NCBI RefSeq assembly: GCF_000967865.1
Contig: NZ_JXRU01000035.1
Location: forward strand, 174,915 to 238,914
DNA length: 64,000 nucleotides
DNA from: Microbacterium sp. SA39
GTDB lineage: Bacteria; Actinomycetota; Actinomycetes; Actinomycetales; Microbacteriaceae
Direction of reading: 5' to 3'
Part shown: piece after piece, positions 52,568 to 62,475 of the stretch
Position numbering within the stretch: position 1 is the stretch's first letter
Layout of the letters: every line of letters begins with the position of its first letter
Made by a program: the position numbers and the translations under genes
The notes under the pieces: generated by a model
Databases searched by the model: none
What the model was told of the DNA's origin: nothing
Seen by the model: the letters and a program-made list of their open reading frames with translations, nothing else

Positions 52568-53577
52568 GCCGTGGCCTTCCTCTCGCGGGTCACGCGAGCG
52601 CGCTCGAGACTGGCGGCTGCCCTCGCGCGCTTGCGGTGCAGCCGGACATTCTTGAGCTTGGGGTTGATGATCTCGTCGATCGAGAAGTTGATGAGCGACA
52701 GCCCCATGCCGAACAGCGCGATGATGAGGCCCGGCGGGACGAACCACCACCACGCACCCAGCGAGAGCGCGAAACCGTTCTGCGCGTAGAACAGCATGGT
52801 GCCGAGCGTCGAGGAGTTCGAGGCGCCGAGGCCGAGGAACGACAGCCCCGCTTCGCCGAGGATCGCCGCGATCACGGCGAACACGAACTGCGAGGCGAGC
52901 ACCGGCAGCAGGTTCGGCAGGATCTCGACCGCGATCACGCGGCCCGCCCGCTCGCCGGCGACCCGGGATGCCGCGACGTAGTCGCGGTTGCGGATCGACA
53001 GGGTCTGCGCACGCAGCACGCGACTGGATGCCGCCCAGCCGGTGATCGCGAGGACGACCGCGATCGTCCAGAGGCCGCGCTGCGCCTGCGGCACGAAGCC
53101 CGAGATCACGATGACCAGCGGCAGACCGGGGATCACGAGGAAGACGTTCGAGAAGAGTGAGAACGCCTCGTCGGCGAACCCGCCGATGTACGCCCCCAGG
53201 ATGCCGAAGAATGCGGAGAGGATCGTGGCGAGCACGCCGACGATCAGGCCGATCTGCAGCGAGCCCGCTGTCGCGTACGCCAGCTGCGCGAACACGTCCT
53301 GCCCCGTCTGGGTCGTGCCGAGGATGTGCTCGGCACTGGGCGGCTGGAGACCGGAATCGCGGATGGTCGTCGGATCCTGCACGAGGAGGGGACCGATGAT
53401 GCCGAACAGCGTGATGCCGCCGACGAGCAGAAGACCGAACGCCAGCCACGGCGTCATGGTCGGGAGCATCATCCGCCACGGCGAGCGCGGCTTCCTGCCG
53501 CGTTCGGCCGCCGCGGTCGCGAGCGCCATGGTCGCATCGGGGACGTTGGGCTCGGTGCGGGGAGCGAGATTCGTCAT
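52564..53577 (-). CDS. ABC transporter permease (DppC/OppC type)
   Basis: A 337-residue inner-membrane permease with an N-terminal helix (MTPWLAFGLLLVGGITLFGI), the large extracytoplasmic loop ending in HILGTTQTGQDVFAQLAYA, and five further helices. The EAA-type cytoplasmic loop is AASRVAGERAGRVIAVEILP. The C-terminal basic tail is longer than usual. 61 bp separate it from the first permease gene. Confidence 0.93.
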   Translation of the reverse strand: MTNLAPRTEPNVPDATMALATAAAERGRKPRSPWRMMLPTMTPWLAFGLLLVGGITLFGIIGPLLVQDPTTIRDSGLQPPSAEHILGTTQTGQDVFAQLAYATAGSLQIGLIVGVLATILSAFFGILGAYIGGFADEAFSLFSNVFLVIPGLPLVIVISGFVPQAQRGLWTIAVVLAITGWAASSRVLRAQTLSIRNRDYVAASRVAGERAGRVIAVEILPNLLPVLASQFVFAVIAAILGEAGLSFLGLGASNSSTLGTMLFYAQNGFALSLGAWWWFVPPGLIIALFGMGLSLINFSIDEIINPKLKNVRLHRKRARAAASLERARVTRERKATA

Positions 53578-53638
53578 CGGCTGAGTCCTTCCGGGAAGAG
53601 CAGCACGCGGATGGGCGTCGACATCATCGCCGCCGGCA

Positions 53639-54628
53639 TCACGCGTTCACCCGCGTGCGGGGATCGATGAGCCCGTAGAACAGATCGACGATGAGGTTGG
53701 CGACGAGGACCGCGAGGGTGATGAACAGGAACAGGCCCTGCATCAGCGCGTAGTCGTTGTTGGTGACGGCCGTGAGGAGCTTCGACCCGATCCCCGGATA
53801 CGAGAAGACCTGCTCGGTCACGATCGAGCCCGACACCACGAAGCCGAGGGAGATCGCGAAACCGGCGATCGACGGCAGCACCGCGTTGCGCGCCGCGTAG
53901 TGGCGCAGGATGCGCCCGGGGGTGAGCCCCTTCGCCTGGGCGGTGAGGATGTAGTCCTCGGAGAGGGTCGAGACCATCATGTTGCGCATCCCGAGGAGCC
54001 ACCCGCCGACCGAGGCGATCACGATGGTCAGCGCGGGGAGGAATCCGTACTGGATCGCCGAGGCGATGAACTCCCAGGAGAACCCGGGGTCCAGGACCAC
54101 GTCGTACCCGCCCTGCGAGGGGAACATCTTGAGCGTCGAGGCGAAGAAGTAGACCAGCAGCAGCGCCAGCCAGAAGTACGGGACGGCGGCGAGCAGCGTG
54201 GTCGCGGGGATCAGCGAGTCGAGCCAGGTTCCCGGCTTCCAGCCGACGATGGCCCCGAGCACCACCCCGATGACGGTGGCGATGACCGTGGACACTCCGA
54301 CGAGCACGATGGTCCAGGGAAGCGAGGTGTTGATCACCTCGATGACGGGTGTCGGGAAGTAGCTGACCGAGACGCCCAGGTCGCCTCGGAAGATGTTGAT
54401 CAGGTAGTTCCAGTACTGCACCAGCAGCGGTTCCGAGGAATCGCCACCGAGAAGGAGCTCATAGGCCTTGCGCGTGTCCGGGGTGACGATGCCGCCCCGT
54501 TGCTGCAGCTTGGCCAGCAGGATGTCGACGGGGTTTCCCGGCAGCAGCCGGGGAATCAGGAAGTTGAGGGTCAGCGCCGCCCAGAGGGCGATGATGTAGA
54601 ACCCCACCTTTCGGACGAAATAGCTCAC
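53639..54628 (-). CDS. ABC transporter permease (DppB/OppB type)
   Basis: A 329-residue permease of six helices beginning VGFYIIALWAALTLNFLIPR and RLLPGNPVDILLAKLQQRGG, typical of DppB. The coupling loop is LTAQAKGLTPGRILRHYAAR. With the family-5 binding protein and two ATPases it completes the importer. TAFQ-like peptide signatures are not visible; several family-5 importers carry plant or gum oligosaccharides, as this one is inferred to do. Confidence 0.93.
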   Translation of the reverse strand: MSYFVRKVGFYIIALWAALTLNFLIPRLLPGNPVDILLAKLQQRGGIVTPDTRKAYELLLGGDSSEPLLVQYWNYLINIFRGDLGVSVSYFPTPVIEVINTSLPWTIVLVGVSTVIATVIGVVLGAIVGWKPGTWLDSLIPATTLLAAVPYFWLALLLVYFFASTLKMFPSQGGYDVVLDPGFSWEFIASAIQYGFLPALTIVIASVGGWLLGMRNMMVSTLSEDYILTAQAKGLTPGRILRHYAARNAVLPSIAGFAISLGFVVSGSIVTEQVFSYPGIGSKLLTAVTNNDYALMQGLFLFITLAVLVANLIVDLFYGLIDPRTRVNA

Positions 54629-54689
54629 GACGTCCTTCCCTGCACCCGCTCAGCCCGCTCGACGCTCTCCTTCTCGGTGGCGATCACGA

Positions 54690-56393
54690 TCACTCCCCCG
54701 TCGGCTTCAGCGACTTGAAGATCTGCGCGTTGTCGGGCGATGCCCAGACCGCCGGGAACGCGTAGAGGTCGTCCTGCGTCGGCCATCCGGTGAACTTGTC
54801 GACGTTGAACTCGCTGGTCGTGCCACCCGTCAGGACGGGGATGTACGGCATCGCGGCGACGATCTTCTCCTGGATGATGTCGAACTGCACCTGACGTGCC
54901 GCGGTGTCCTCCGGGTTCGTGGACTTGAGCACCTCGAGCGCGGCATCGACCTCGGGGTCGCTGAAGCGCGCGACGTTCTGGGGTGCGACCTCGCCGACCT
55001 TCGCGGTGAAGGCGGTGTTGAAGTACTTGTCGTAGAGGTAGTACGGATCGGACGCGGCCCCCTGACCGAGCGAGTCGATCGCGAGCTGGTACGTTCCCTT
55101 GCCCTTCTTGTCGGTCCACTCGTTCCACGACGACTGCGAGACGCGCAGGTCGATGCCCGCGGCCTTGAGCTGCTGTGCCATCGTGTCGATCGCGGTGATG
55201 TAGTCGGTCCATCCGGTCACGACCTCGACCGTGAGGGAGAGCGTCTCGCCACCCTTCTCGTAGATGCCGTCCGAGCCCTTCGACCAGCCGGCGCCCTCGA
55301 GGATCTCGGCCGCCTTGTCGGGGTCGGCGCCGCTGGGGGCGACCGGCTCGGCGACAGCGGACGAGATCAGGTCCTCCTGCGTCGTGGTGAGCGCGAACGT
55401 CGGCGAGATCTCGCTGGCCGTGTTCTGGAAAGCGAGCGAGTTGACCTGGTCGCGGTTCAGCGCGACGTAGACGGCCTGGCGCACGGCCGGATCGGTCTGC
55501 GGTCCCGTGCAGCCGAGCGCGGCGCTCGAGCAGGTGAGCAGGGCGACCTGGTTCTGCGGGATGGTGATCGCGTCGTAGCCGGGGTAGGTCGTGGACACGT
55601 TCTCGATGTCGGGCACCGGGCCCGTCTGCCAGTCGATCGTTCCGGCCTTCAGCGCGTCGACACCGGCGGTGTTGCCGGACAGCGAGAGGTAGCGGATCGC
55701 CTTCACCGCGGGCGCGCCGTCCCAGTAGTCCTCGTTGGCCGCGAGAGTGAAGGCCTGCGGCTTGAAGTTGTCGAGCGTGTACGGGCCCGTGCCGATCGGC
55801 GTCTCCATCACATCGGTCGTGGGGTCGGTCTCGGACCAGATGTGCTCGGGCACGATCGGGGTGCGGCCGAGCAGGGTCGGGCCGCTCACGAACGCGGGGA
55901 GGTCCCAGGTGAACACGACGTTCATGTCGTCCGTCGCCTCGACGGTCCCGTCGAAGCCGCCGTTGTTGAGCGACGGCGTGTCCAGGAGCATCTGGAACGT
56001 GAACGCCACGTCGTCAGCGGTGAAGTCCTCGCCGTCCGACCACTTCACGCCTTCGCGCAGAGTGACGGAGAGCTGCGTGCCGTCTTCGTTCCAGGTGTAC
56101 TCGGTGCCGAGCAGCGGGGTGTACGCGTCGGTGTTGACGTTGGTGACGAAGAACAGCGACTCGAAGATGGTCCCGATCCCGCCGATCTGCGACGGCGAGT
56201 ACGGGTTGAAGTTGATCTGATAGTCGCCGGACTGACCCGTGTAGGCGATCAGGGTGTCCGCCGATCCGGAGGCGGAACCGCCGGATGCCGGCGCGCAGCC
56301 GGCGAGCAGCAGGGTGGTGGCAACGGCGGCCGAGGCTCCTGCCAGGGCCATCCGGATGCCGGCGCGGGGGCGCTTCGTGCTGAGGAACATCAT
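54690..56393 (-). CDS. Family-5 extracellular solute-binding lipoprotein
   Basis: A 567-residue lipoprotein receptor for the importer. Signal peptide with lipobox LLAGC (Cys near residue 33), Ser/Gly linker, then the SBP_bac_5 fold (LREGVKWSDGEDFTADDVAF, FKPQAFTLAANEDYWDGAP). It lacks clear peptide-site hallmarks. It heads the operon of importer, GH36 and GH42 genes, and its promoter holds a palindrome related to the one beside the ROK gene, so the ligand is inferred to be a galactose- or mannose-containing oligosaccharide. Confidence 0.93.
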   Translation of the reverse strand: MMFLSTKRPRAGIRMALAGASAAVATTLLLAGCAPASGGSASGSADTLIAYTGQSGDYQINFNPYSPSQIGGIGTIFESLFFVTNVNTDAYTPLLGTEYTWNEDGTQLSVTLREGVKWSDGEDFTADDVAFTFQMLLDTPSLNNGGFDGTVEATDDMNVVFTWDLPAFVSGPTLLGRTPIVPEHIWSETDPTTDVMETPIGTGPYTLDNFKPQAFTLAANEDYWDGAPAVKAIRYLSLSGNTAGVDALKAGTIDWQTGPVPDIENVSTTYPGYDAITIPQNQVALLTCSSAALGCTGPQTDPAVRQAVYVALNRDQVNSLAFQNTASEISPTFALTTTQEDLISSAVAEPVAPSGADPDKAAEILEGAGWSKGSDGIYEKGGETLSLTVEVVTGWTDYITAIDTMAQQLKAAGIDLRVSQSSWNEWTDKKGKGTYQLAIDSLGQGAASDPYYLYDKYFNTAFTAKVGEVAPQNVARFSDPEVDAALEVLKSTNPEDTAARQVQFDIIQEKIVAAMPYIPVLTGGTTSEFNVDKFTGWPTQDDLYAFPAVWASPDNAQIFKSLKPTGE

Positions 56394-56472
56394 CGTCCTT
56401 TCCCAGGCGCGTCAACCGAGAGGTGTCCGCGCCGACTGTGTGAGTGGAAGGAATCTCCATCTACCGCCCTCA

Positions 56473-56501
56473 TTGTTACGTAGGTAAACTAAGTCCGTCA
56501 A
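56473..56501 (-). promoter_or_regulatory. Importer-operon promoter with overlapping ROK-type operator
   Basis: On the minus strand TTGACG (56496-56501), a 17-bp spacer and TAACAA (56473-56478) form a good promoter. The dyad TTAGTTTAC-CTAC-GTAACAA (56473-56492) fills the spacer and -10 box. It shares the half-site GTAACAA with the palindrome at 62.4 kb. The divergent GH36 gene probably shares this control region. Confidence 0.72.
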
Positions 56502-56546
56502 GCACTTCCAGGAATCGACCGGACGGATCCCGTCCGAGAGGGCACC

Positions 56547-58769
56547 ATGACTGATCTCGTAATTTCGGATGTCCGCGGCGATGAGGCCGCGCATCCTCCA
56601 CCCCGCTCCCGACTCGCGCACCTGCGCGGCGACGGAGTGTCACTCGTCATCGACACCGCGACGGATCCGCAGGGGCAGGGCGCCCCGGCGTCCATGCCGC
56701 AGGTGCTGTTCTGGGGTGCCGATCTCGGCGACCTCGCCGACCTCGACCCCGCGGAGATCACCGCCGCGCTGAGCCGACAGGATGCCGCTGGCACGCTCGA
56801 CGCCGCCTGGCAGGTGTCCCTGCTACCTCTCGAAGGGGAGGGCTGGGGCGGGCGCCCCGGACTGAGCGCGAGCGTCGGCGGCATCCCCGTGCACCCGCGC
56901 TGGGCGCACGTCGCCTGCGCGACCGATCCCGATGGTCGCCGGTTCTCGGTCGTCGCCGACGACGTCGTCAACGGATTGCGGGTGGACTCCGCCGTCACCA
57001 TCGAGACGGGCGGCATCGTCACCGTGACGCACACCGTCACGCGCACGGCAGACGATGCCGGAGACCTCACGATCGAGTGGCTCGAGGCCACCCTCCCGAC
57101 CCCGAAGGCCGTCGACCACCTGACCACGTTCGCCGGACGATGGACGCGCGAGAAGGTGCCGACGACGAGCACGATCCCCCGCGGGGCGACCACGCGACAG
57201 ACCAGGCGCGGACGCGGCGGACACGACGCCCCGACGCTCTCCATCGTGTCGATCGACCCACCCCGCGACCGCAGCGGCGAACTCTGGGCCGTGCACCTCG
57301 GCTGGAGCGCCGACTGCACCTATCGCAACGACCGGATGCCGGACTCCGTCGACGTCCTCGGCGCCGGCGAGCTGCTTCGCACGGGCGAGATCGTGCTCGG
57401 TGCCGGCGAGTCGTACGCGACGCCCACCGCCTACTTCGCGTGGTCGGGAGCGGGTCTCGACGGGCTGTCCGAGCGGTTCCACCGGTTCGAGCGAGCACGT
57501 CCGAACCATCCACGTTCCCCGCGGCCGCTCGTGCTGAACACCTGGGAGGCCGTGTACTTCGATCACGATCCCGCCTTCCTCCTGACGCTGGCAGAGCTCG
57601 CCGCGAAGGTCGGCGTCGAGAGATTCGTGCTCGATGACGGCTGGTTCCTCGGCCGCCGCAGCGATATCCGGGGGCTCGGCGATTGGTTCGTCGACCGCGC
57701 GGTCTGGCCCGACGGGCTCGGTCCGCTGGCCGACCGCGTGCACGAACTCGGCATGGAGTTCGGCCTGTGGTTCGAGCCGGAGATGATCAATCTCGATTCC
57801 GACCTTGCGCGCCGGCATCCGGAATGGCTCCTGCATCCCGCGGATCATCTGCCGACGCCCGCGCACCTGTCATGGCGCACCCAGTACGTGCTCGACATCG
57901 CGCGCGAAGACGCCTACGCGTACATCCTGGGCCGCCTGGACGCCCTGGTGACCGAGCTCGGCATCGACTTCATCAAGTGGGACCACAACCGCGATCTGGT
58001 CGAGGCGGTGCACGACGGCCGCCCCGGCACGCACGCCCAGACCCGCGCGGTGTATCGGCTGATGGCGGAGCTCAAGTCCCGGCATCCGCGCCTGGAGATC
58101 GAGTCCTGCTCGTCCGGCGGGGCGCGCAGCGACCTCGGCATCCTCGAGGTCGCCGACCGGGTCTGGGCGAGCGACTCCAACGACCCGATCGAACGCCAGG
58201 ACATCCAGCGGTGGACGCAGCTGCTGCTCGCCCCGGAGCTCGTGGGCGGTCACGTGGGTCCGACGACGGCGCACTCCTCCGGGCGCACGACGCCCCTGTC
58301 GTTCCGGCTCGCGACAAGCCTGATGGGCTCGGCGGGCTTCGAGTGGAACATCGCGGAGTGCACGCCCGAAGAGCTCGAGGTGATCACGCGCTGGGCCGCG
58401 CTCTACAAAGAGGTCCGGTCGGTGATCCACACCGGGACGGCCGTGCACGCCGACGTCCGCGACCCTGCGCTCCGCGTCGTCGGCGCCGTCGCGGCCGACC
58501 GCTCGGAGGCCGTGTTCACGATCGCGAGCGTGGCGACCCTCGAGGACTCGCTTCCAGAGCGGATCCGGCTGCACGGCCTGGGCGAGGACGCGATCTACGA
58601 CGTGCGGGTGCGGGACGAGATCGGCGCCTCGCGGCACGGCTTCGCGACGCCCGCGTGGCTCTCGAGTGGCACCGTCGCTCTGACGGGCTCGTTCCTCGGC
58701 ACGGTCGGCCTGCAGATCCCGCCGCTGTGGCCGACGCAGGCGATCGTGCTGCACCTCACGCGCCGCTGA
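56547..58769 (+). CDS. GH36 alpha-galactosidase, canonical
   Basis: A 740-residue alpha-galactosidase. Barrel motifs NTWEAVYFDHD, FVLDDGWFLGRRSD, GLWFEPEMINLDSDL, nucleophile Asp in GIDFIKWDHNRD, ESCSSGGARSDLG and acid/base Asp in WASDSNDPIERQ are all as in raffinose/melibiose-active GH36. No signal peptide, so it acts on imported sugars. It is divergent from the importer operon, 153 bp apart, with a shared palindrome. With the GH2 beta-mannosidase it would strip galactose from galactomanno-oligosaccharides. Confidence 0.95.
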   Translation: MTDLVISDVRGDEAAHPPPRSRLAHLRGDGVSLVIDTATDPQGQGAPASMPQVLFWGADLGDLADLDPAEITAALSRQDAAGTLDAAWQVSLLPLEGEGWGGRPGLSASVGGIPVHPRWAHVACATDPDGRRFSVVADDVVNGLRVDSAVTIETGGIVTVTHTVTRTADDAGDLTIEWLEATLPTPKAVDHLTTFAGRWTREKVPTTSTIPRGATTRQTRRGRGGHDAPTLSIVSIDPPRDRSGELWAVHLGWSADCTYRNDRMPDSVDVLGAGELLRTGEIVLGAGESYATPTAYFAWSGAGLDGLSERFHRFERARPNHPRSPRPLVLNTWEAVYFDHDPAFLLTLAELAAKVGVERFVLDDGWFLGRRSDIRGLGDWFVDRAVWPDGLGPLADRVHELGMEFGLWFEPEMINLDSDLARRHPEWLLHPADHLPTPAHLSWRTQYVLDIAREDAYAYILGRLDALVTELGIDFIKWDHNRDLVEAVHDGRPGTHAQTRAVYRLMAELKSRHPRLEIESCSSGGARSDLGILEVADRVWASDSNDPIERQDIQRWTQLLLAPELVGGHVGPTTAHSSGRTTPLSFRLATSLMGSAGFEWNIAECTPEELEVITRWAALYKEVRSVIHTGTAVHADVRDPALRVVGAVAADRSEAVFTIASVATLEDSLPERIRLHGLGEDAIYDVRVRDEIGASRHGFATPAWLSSGTVALTGSFLGTVGLQIPPLWPTQAIVLHLTRR

Positions 58770-58778
58770 CACGTGAGG

Positions 58779-58819
58779 GGCGCCGAGGTCGTTCAGCCCG
58801 TCTGATCGACCTCGGCGCC
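58779..58819. terminator. Bidirectional hairpin terminator
   Basis: GGCGCCGAGGTCG (58779-58791) and CGACCTCGGCGCC (58807-58819) are perfect 13-bp arms between convergent GH36 and oxidoreductase genes. Confidence 0.85.
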
Positions 58820-58821
58820 GC

Positions 58822-59838
58822 TCACAGACTGCCGATCTGGCGCTTCACCTCGTCGAGGGCGCGCATCACCGCGAGGGAATCGTCGAGGGAGTGCAGCGGC
58901 GACTGCGTCCTGCCCTCGGCGAGGTATGACGCGACGGCTGCCGCCTGCCAGGCCAGCCCGTCTCGCCCGACCAGACCGCTGTCGTCGCGCCAGTGGATCT
59001 CGTCGCCGCCGACGGCGATGCGCAGCTGGGCGGGGAAGACGAAGCTCCTCTCGAAGTGCACGCTTCCCGCCGACCCGTACACGGCAGCAAGGCCAGGCGT
59101 CGTGGTCGTGCTGGACGCGCTCACCGCCGCATGCGCTCCGCGCTCGTTCTCGAGGAGGATGACCGCCTCGGTCTCGACGCCGGTGGGGGCCAGCGCCCCT
59201 CGGGCGGTGATCGTGGTCGCGGCGCCGAGCACAGAATGAGCGAACCAGAGGCTGTAGACCCCGGCGTCGATCATCACCCCGCCGCCGGCTGCCGGGTCGA
59301 AGTTCCGGTCAGCGGGGTCGTACTGCCATTGCCAGCCGAGGTGCGCGGTGGCGAGTCGCACGTCACCGAGTTCCCCGTCCGCCAGCAGCTGGGCGATGAG
59401 ATGCGATTGCGGCAGGAACCGCGACCACATCGCCTCCATCGCGAACACGCCGGCGGCGCGCGCCGCGTTCGCGATCTCCTCCGCCTGTGCGGTGTTGAGC
59501 GCGATGGGCTTCTCGATGAGGACGTGCTTGCCTGCCGCGATGGTCGCGAGGGCCAGCGGATGGTGCTGCGCATGCGGCGCGGCGATGTACACCACGTCCA
59601 CGTCGGGGTCGTGCAGCAGAGCGTCGTACCCCTCGTAGTGACGCGGGATGCCGTGTCGAGAGGCGAATGCCCGGGAGCGATCCGCCGACCGCGATGCGAC
59701 AGCGACCACGCGCTGGTCGGTGTGCCGATGCACCGTGCTCACCCAGTCCTCGGCGATCCCGCCCGGTCCGAGCACCCCCCAGCGTGCGGCGGGCCCGCCA
59801 CGCAGGGGGATGATCGACGGCGTCGGAAGGCTGATCAT
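58822..59838 (-). CDS. Gfo/Idh/MocA-family oxidoreductase
   Basis: A 338-residue NAD(P)-dependent sugar oxidoreductase. RWGVLGPGGIAEDWVSTVHR at the N-terminus binds the cofactor, AAGKHVLIEKPIALN carries the conserved EKP lysine, and GVMIDAGVYSLWFA matches the GGG..D.G.H-type site, with Tyr/Ser around the usual catalytic position. The ATG overlaps the stop of the GH2 gene. It may oxidise or epimerise a released mannose or galactose derivative; the substrate is not evident. Confidence 0.9.
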   Translation of the reverse strand: MISLPTPSIIPLRGGPAARWGVLGPGGIAEDWVSTVHRHTDQRVVAVASRSADRSRAFASRHGIPRHYEGYDALLHDPDVDVVYIAAPHAQHHPLALATIAAGKHVLIEKPIALNTAQAEEIANAARAAGVFAMEAMWSRFLPQSHLIAQLLADGELGDVRLATAHLGWQWQYDPADRNFDPAAGGGVMIDAGVYSLWFAHSVLGAATTITARGALAPTGVETEAVILLENERGAHAAVSASSTTTTPGLAAVYGSAGSVHFERSFVFPAQLRIAVGGDEIHWRDDSGLVGRDGLAWQAAAVASYLAEGRTQSPLHSLDDSLAVMRALDEVKRQIGSL

Positions 59839-62348
59839 CCGCGCGCCACCGCTGCTACCTGATCGTCGGCAGCAACGCGATCCCGGAGCAGGGAGTTCGC
59901 GTGCCGCAGCACGGTCGGCGCGAGGAGACCGTCGCGATCGAGTCCGGAGCGGGTCTCCACTCGGAACACCGCGCGCTCCCCCGCGAGCAGCGTCACCATG
60001 CCGCGGTCGACGCGGGCATCGACGTCGAAGCGGTCCACGAGAAGAGTGATGTCGCGGGCGTAGCTGCGCGCCGTGACCTCGACGAGCACGACGCCGTTCT
60101 CGGCATCCGCTTCTCGGATCTCCGCCACGACCGGGTCCGGGTCGAGCGCCTGGTCCACGACCTCCACCGGATTGTGGATCACCGTGGCGAACCCGTCGAG
60201 CGTCGCGGTGAGGATCTCGCGGGAGCTGTCGCCGAAGGCGGCGAGCTCTGCCGGGATCGTCACGCTCGTCTCTCCCCGGACGGGGACGGATGCCGGCACG
60301 ACGGCATCCGCCAGCACGGTGCCGTCGAAGAGCGTCCGCTGCAGTTGGATGTCGCCGGCCCACGCCTCGTCGGTGTCGTTGAGCACGATGAGCGCCAGGC
60401 CCTCGTCGCGCGGCTGGAATGTCGCGAGCCGAGGCTCGTAGACGTCGCGCAGCGCGAACCAGAGGGGCTTGCGGTGCTCGGCGAAGTCGACGGCCGCCCA
60501 CGACACGACGGGCCAGTTGTCGTTGAGCTGCCAGACGATCGCGCCGGTGTTGCTCGGCGAGAGCGAGCGGAAGTGCTCGATGCCGAACCGCACGGCGGCG
60601 GCCTGGTTGAGCTGCGTCGCCCAGTGCCACTCGTCGATCGAGCGGGGCTCGGGCAGATGCCCCTGCATGCCGCGCTCGAGCTTCAGGTTGCCGTCGTTCG
60701 CCTTCTGGTGCACGAGCATCTGCGCACCGTAGGGCTCGAGGGGCACGTCGTGCACGACGTCGACCAGCGTCGACCATGCCGGGGGCCCCTGGAAGCCGAA
60801 CTCCGAGACGAACCGCGGGCGGTGGCTGCGGTACACGGAGTAGTCGACGGTGTTCCAGACATCCCAGATGTGCATCGTGCCGTGTGCGGCGTCGTTCGGA
60901 TGCAGCGCCTCGTCGAACGAGTACGGGCTCGCGGGTGAGTAGAAGCGGCTCGGGTCGAGCTCGGCGACGAGTCCCGGCAGGAGGGTCAGGTAGTAGCCGA
61001 GTCCCCAGGTGCGGCCCTCGAGCCGTTCCTGCCAGCCCCAGTCGTTGTATCCCCAGATGTTCTCGTTGTTGCCGTTCCAGATGACCAGAGAGGGATGCGG
61101 GCTGAGCCGGGTGATGGCCTCGCGCGCCTCAGCCTCGACCTCGACGGCGAGCCACTCCTCCTCGGCGTACGCGGCGCAGGCGAAGAGGAAGTCCTGCCAC
61201 ACCAGGATCCCGGCCTCGTCGCAGGCGTCGTAGAAGTCGTCGGACTCGTAGATTCCGCCGCCCCAGACGCGGAGCAGGTTCATGTTCGCCTCGGAGGCGT
61301 CGCGGACGCGGCGGCGGTAGCGGTCGGCGTCGATCTCGGTGAGGAACGCGTGGTCCGGGATCCAGTTCGCGCCGCGCACCTGGATGACCTTGTCGTTGAC
61401 GCGCAGCACGAAGGGCGCGCCCTCGGCGTCGGGCGCGGTGTCGACCTGCACGGTGCGGAATCCCACCCGCGACGACCAACGCGCGACCGACGCAGATGCC
61501 TGCGCCACCTGGACCTCGACGTCGTAGAGCGGCTGAGCGCCGTGGCCGATCGGCCACCAGACATCGACATCAGGGACATCGAGCTCGAGCCGGACCTCTG
61601 CGGTTCCGGGGTCGACCGACTGCGTGGAGGAGACCCCGGCGACGGATGCCGAGACCTCCCAGGTGCCCTCGTCGGAGGCATCCGCCCATTCCAGCGCGAC
61701 GCGCGCGTCGAGGCGACCGTCGACACCGTCGGCGTTCTGGATCAGGTCGACCAAGGGACGGACCGATACGATGCGCACGCCCGACCAGCTGTCGAGACCG
61801 ATCGGCTTCCAGATACCGCTCGTGGCGACGTCGATGCCCCAGTCCCAGCCGAAGTTGGACGCCGTCTTGCGCAGCGCGTTGTAGGGGTGGTGGTTGACGT
61901 GCGGCCTGGGGCCGTGGGCAGCGCTGCGCGCCTCGGCCTCGGCGACGGGTGAAGCGAACGTGATCACGAGCGTGTTCTCGCCGCCGGTGAGGTGCGGGCG
62001 CACGTCCAAGCGATAGCTGCGGTGCTGATTCTCGGTACGGCCGACGACTGCACCGTTGAGTTCGATGCTGGCGACCGTGTCGAGCCCGTGGGCCACGAGG
62101 TCGTGACGGTCGGACCCGTCGTCCTGCCAGTCGAACTGGGTCTCGTATCGCCAGACCGTGCTGCCGATCCACTGCTGCTCCGACTCGTTGTCGCCGTCGA
62201 ACGCGGCGGCGATGAGGCCGGCCGCCAGCAGATCGGTGTGCGCGCAGCCGGGAACGGTGGCGGGAATGGAGGCGCCGCGGACGGCGTCGGGGGTGGGCCC
62301 CTCCACAGCCGTGAGCGTCCAGTTGTCGTGCAGGGGTCGGAATGCCAT
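59835..62348 (-). CDS. GH2 beta-mannosidase
   Basis: An 837-residue GH2 enzyme. It starts with the beta-mannosidase-type FRPLHDNWTL and ASIPATVPGCAHTDLLAAGL, then TASNFGWDWGIDVATSGIWK and the barrel entry VRGANWIPDHAFLTEID. Acid/base Glu lies in IWNGNNENIWGY, nucleophile Glu in RFVSEFGFQGPPAW. No signal peptide. It releases mannose from imported manno-oligosaccharides. It is co-transcribed with the oxidoreductase and divergent from the ROK gene. Confidence 0.94.
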   Translation of the reverse strand: MAFRPLHDNWTLTAVEGPTPDAVRGASIPATVPGCAHTDLLAAGLIAAAFDGDNESEQQWIGSTVWRYETQFDWQDDGSDRHDLVAHGLDTVASIELNGAVVGRTENQHRSYRLDVRPHLTGGENTLVITFASPVAEAEARSAAHGPRPHVNHHPYNALRKTASNFGWDWGIDVATSGIWKPIGLDSWSGVRIVSVRPLVDLIQNADGVDGRLDARVALEWADASDEGTWEVSASVAGVSSTQSVDPGTAEVRLELDVPDVDVWWPIGHGAQPLYDVEVQVAQASASVARWSSRVGFRTVQVDTAPDAEGAPFVLRVNDKVIQVRGANWIPDHAFLTEIDADRYRRRVRDASEANMNLLRVWGGGIYESDDFYDACDEAGILVWQDFLFACAAYAEEEWLAVEVEAEAREAITRLSPHPSLVIWNGNNENIWGYNDWGWQERLEGRTWGLGYYLTLLPGLVAELDPSRFYSPASPYSFDEALHPNDAAHGTMHIWDVWNTVDYSVYRSHRPRFVSEFGFQGPPAWSTLVDVVHDVPLEPYGAQMLVHQKANDGNLKLERGMQGHLPEPRSIDEWHWATQLNQAAAVRFGIEHFRSLSPSNTGAIVWQLNDNWPVVSWAAVDFAEHRKPLWFALRDVYEPRLATFQPRDEGLALIVLNDTDEAWAGDIQLQRTLFDGTVLADAVVPASVPVRGETSVTIPAELAAFGDSSREILTATLDGFATVIHNPVEVVDQALDPDPVVAEIREADAENGVVLVEVTARSYARDITLLVDRFDVDARVDRGMVTLLAGERAVFRVETRSGLDRDGLLAPTVLRHANSLLRDRVAADDQVAAVARG

Positions 62349-62396
62349 GAGCGTCCTTGCGTCGGGGGCCGAATCGGAGGGGTCTTGCGCCTGCTA

Positions 62397-62419
62397 CTTT
62401 ATTACACTGGGTAACAAAG
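62397..62419. promoter_or_regulatory. ROK operator candidate between GH2 and ROK genes
   Basis: CTTTATTAC (62397-62405) and GTAACAAAG (62411-62419) are inverted arms with one mismatch around ACTGG. The half-site GTAACAA also occurs in the importer promoter. It is 49 bp before the GH2 start and 57 bp before the ROK start. Confidence 0.72.
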
Positions 62420-62475
62420 TCGATAGGGTCGCCGGGGGATATGATCCGGGTGTCAATGGAGCGAAAGCAGGACAG

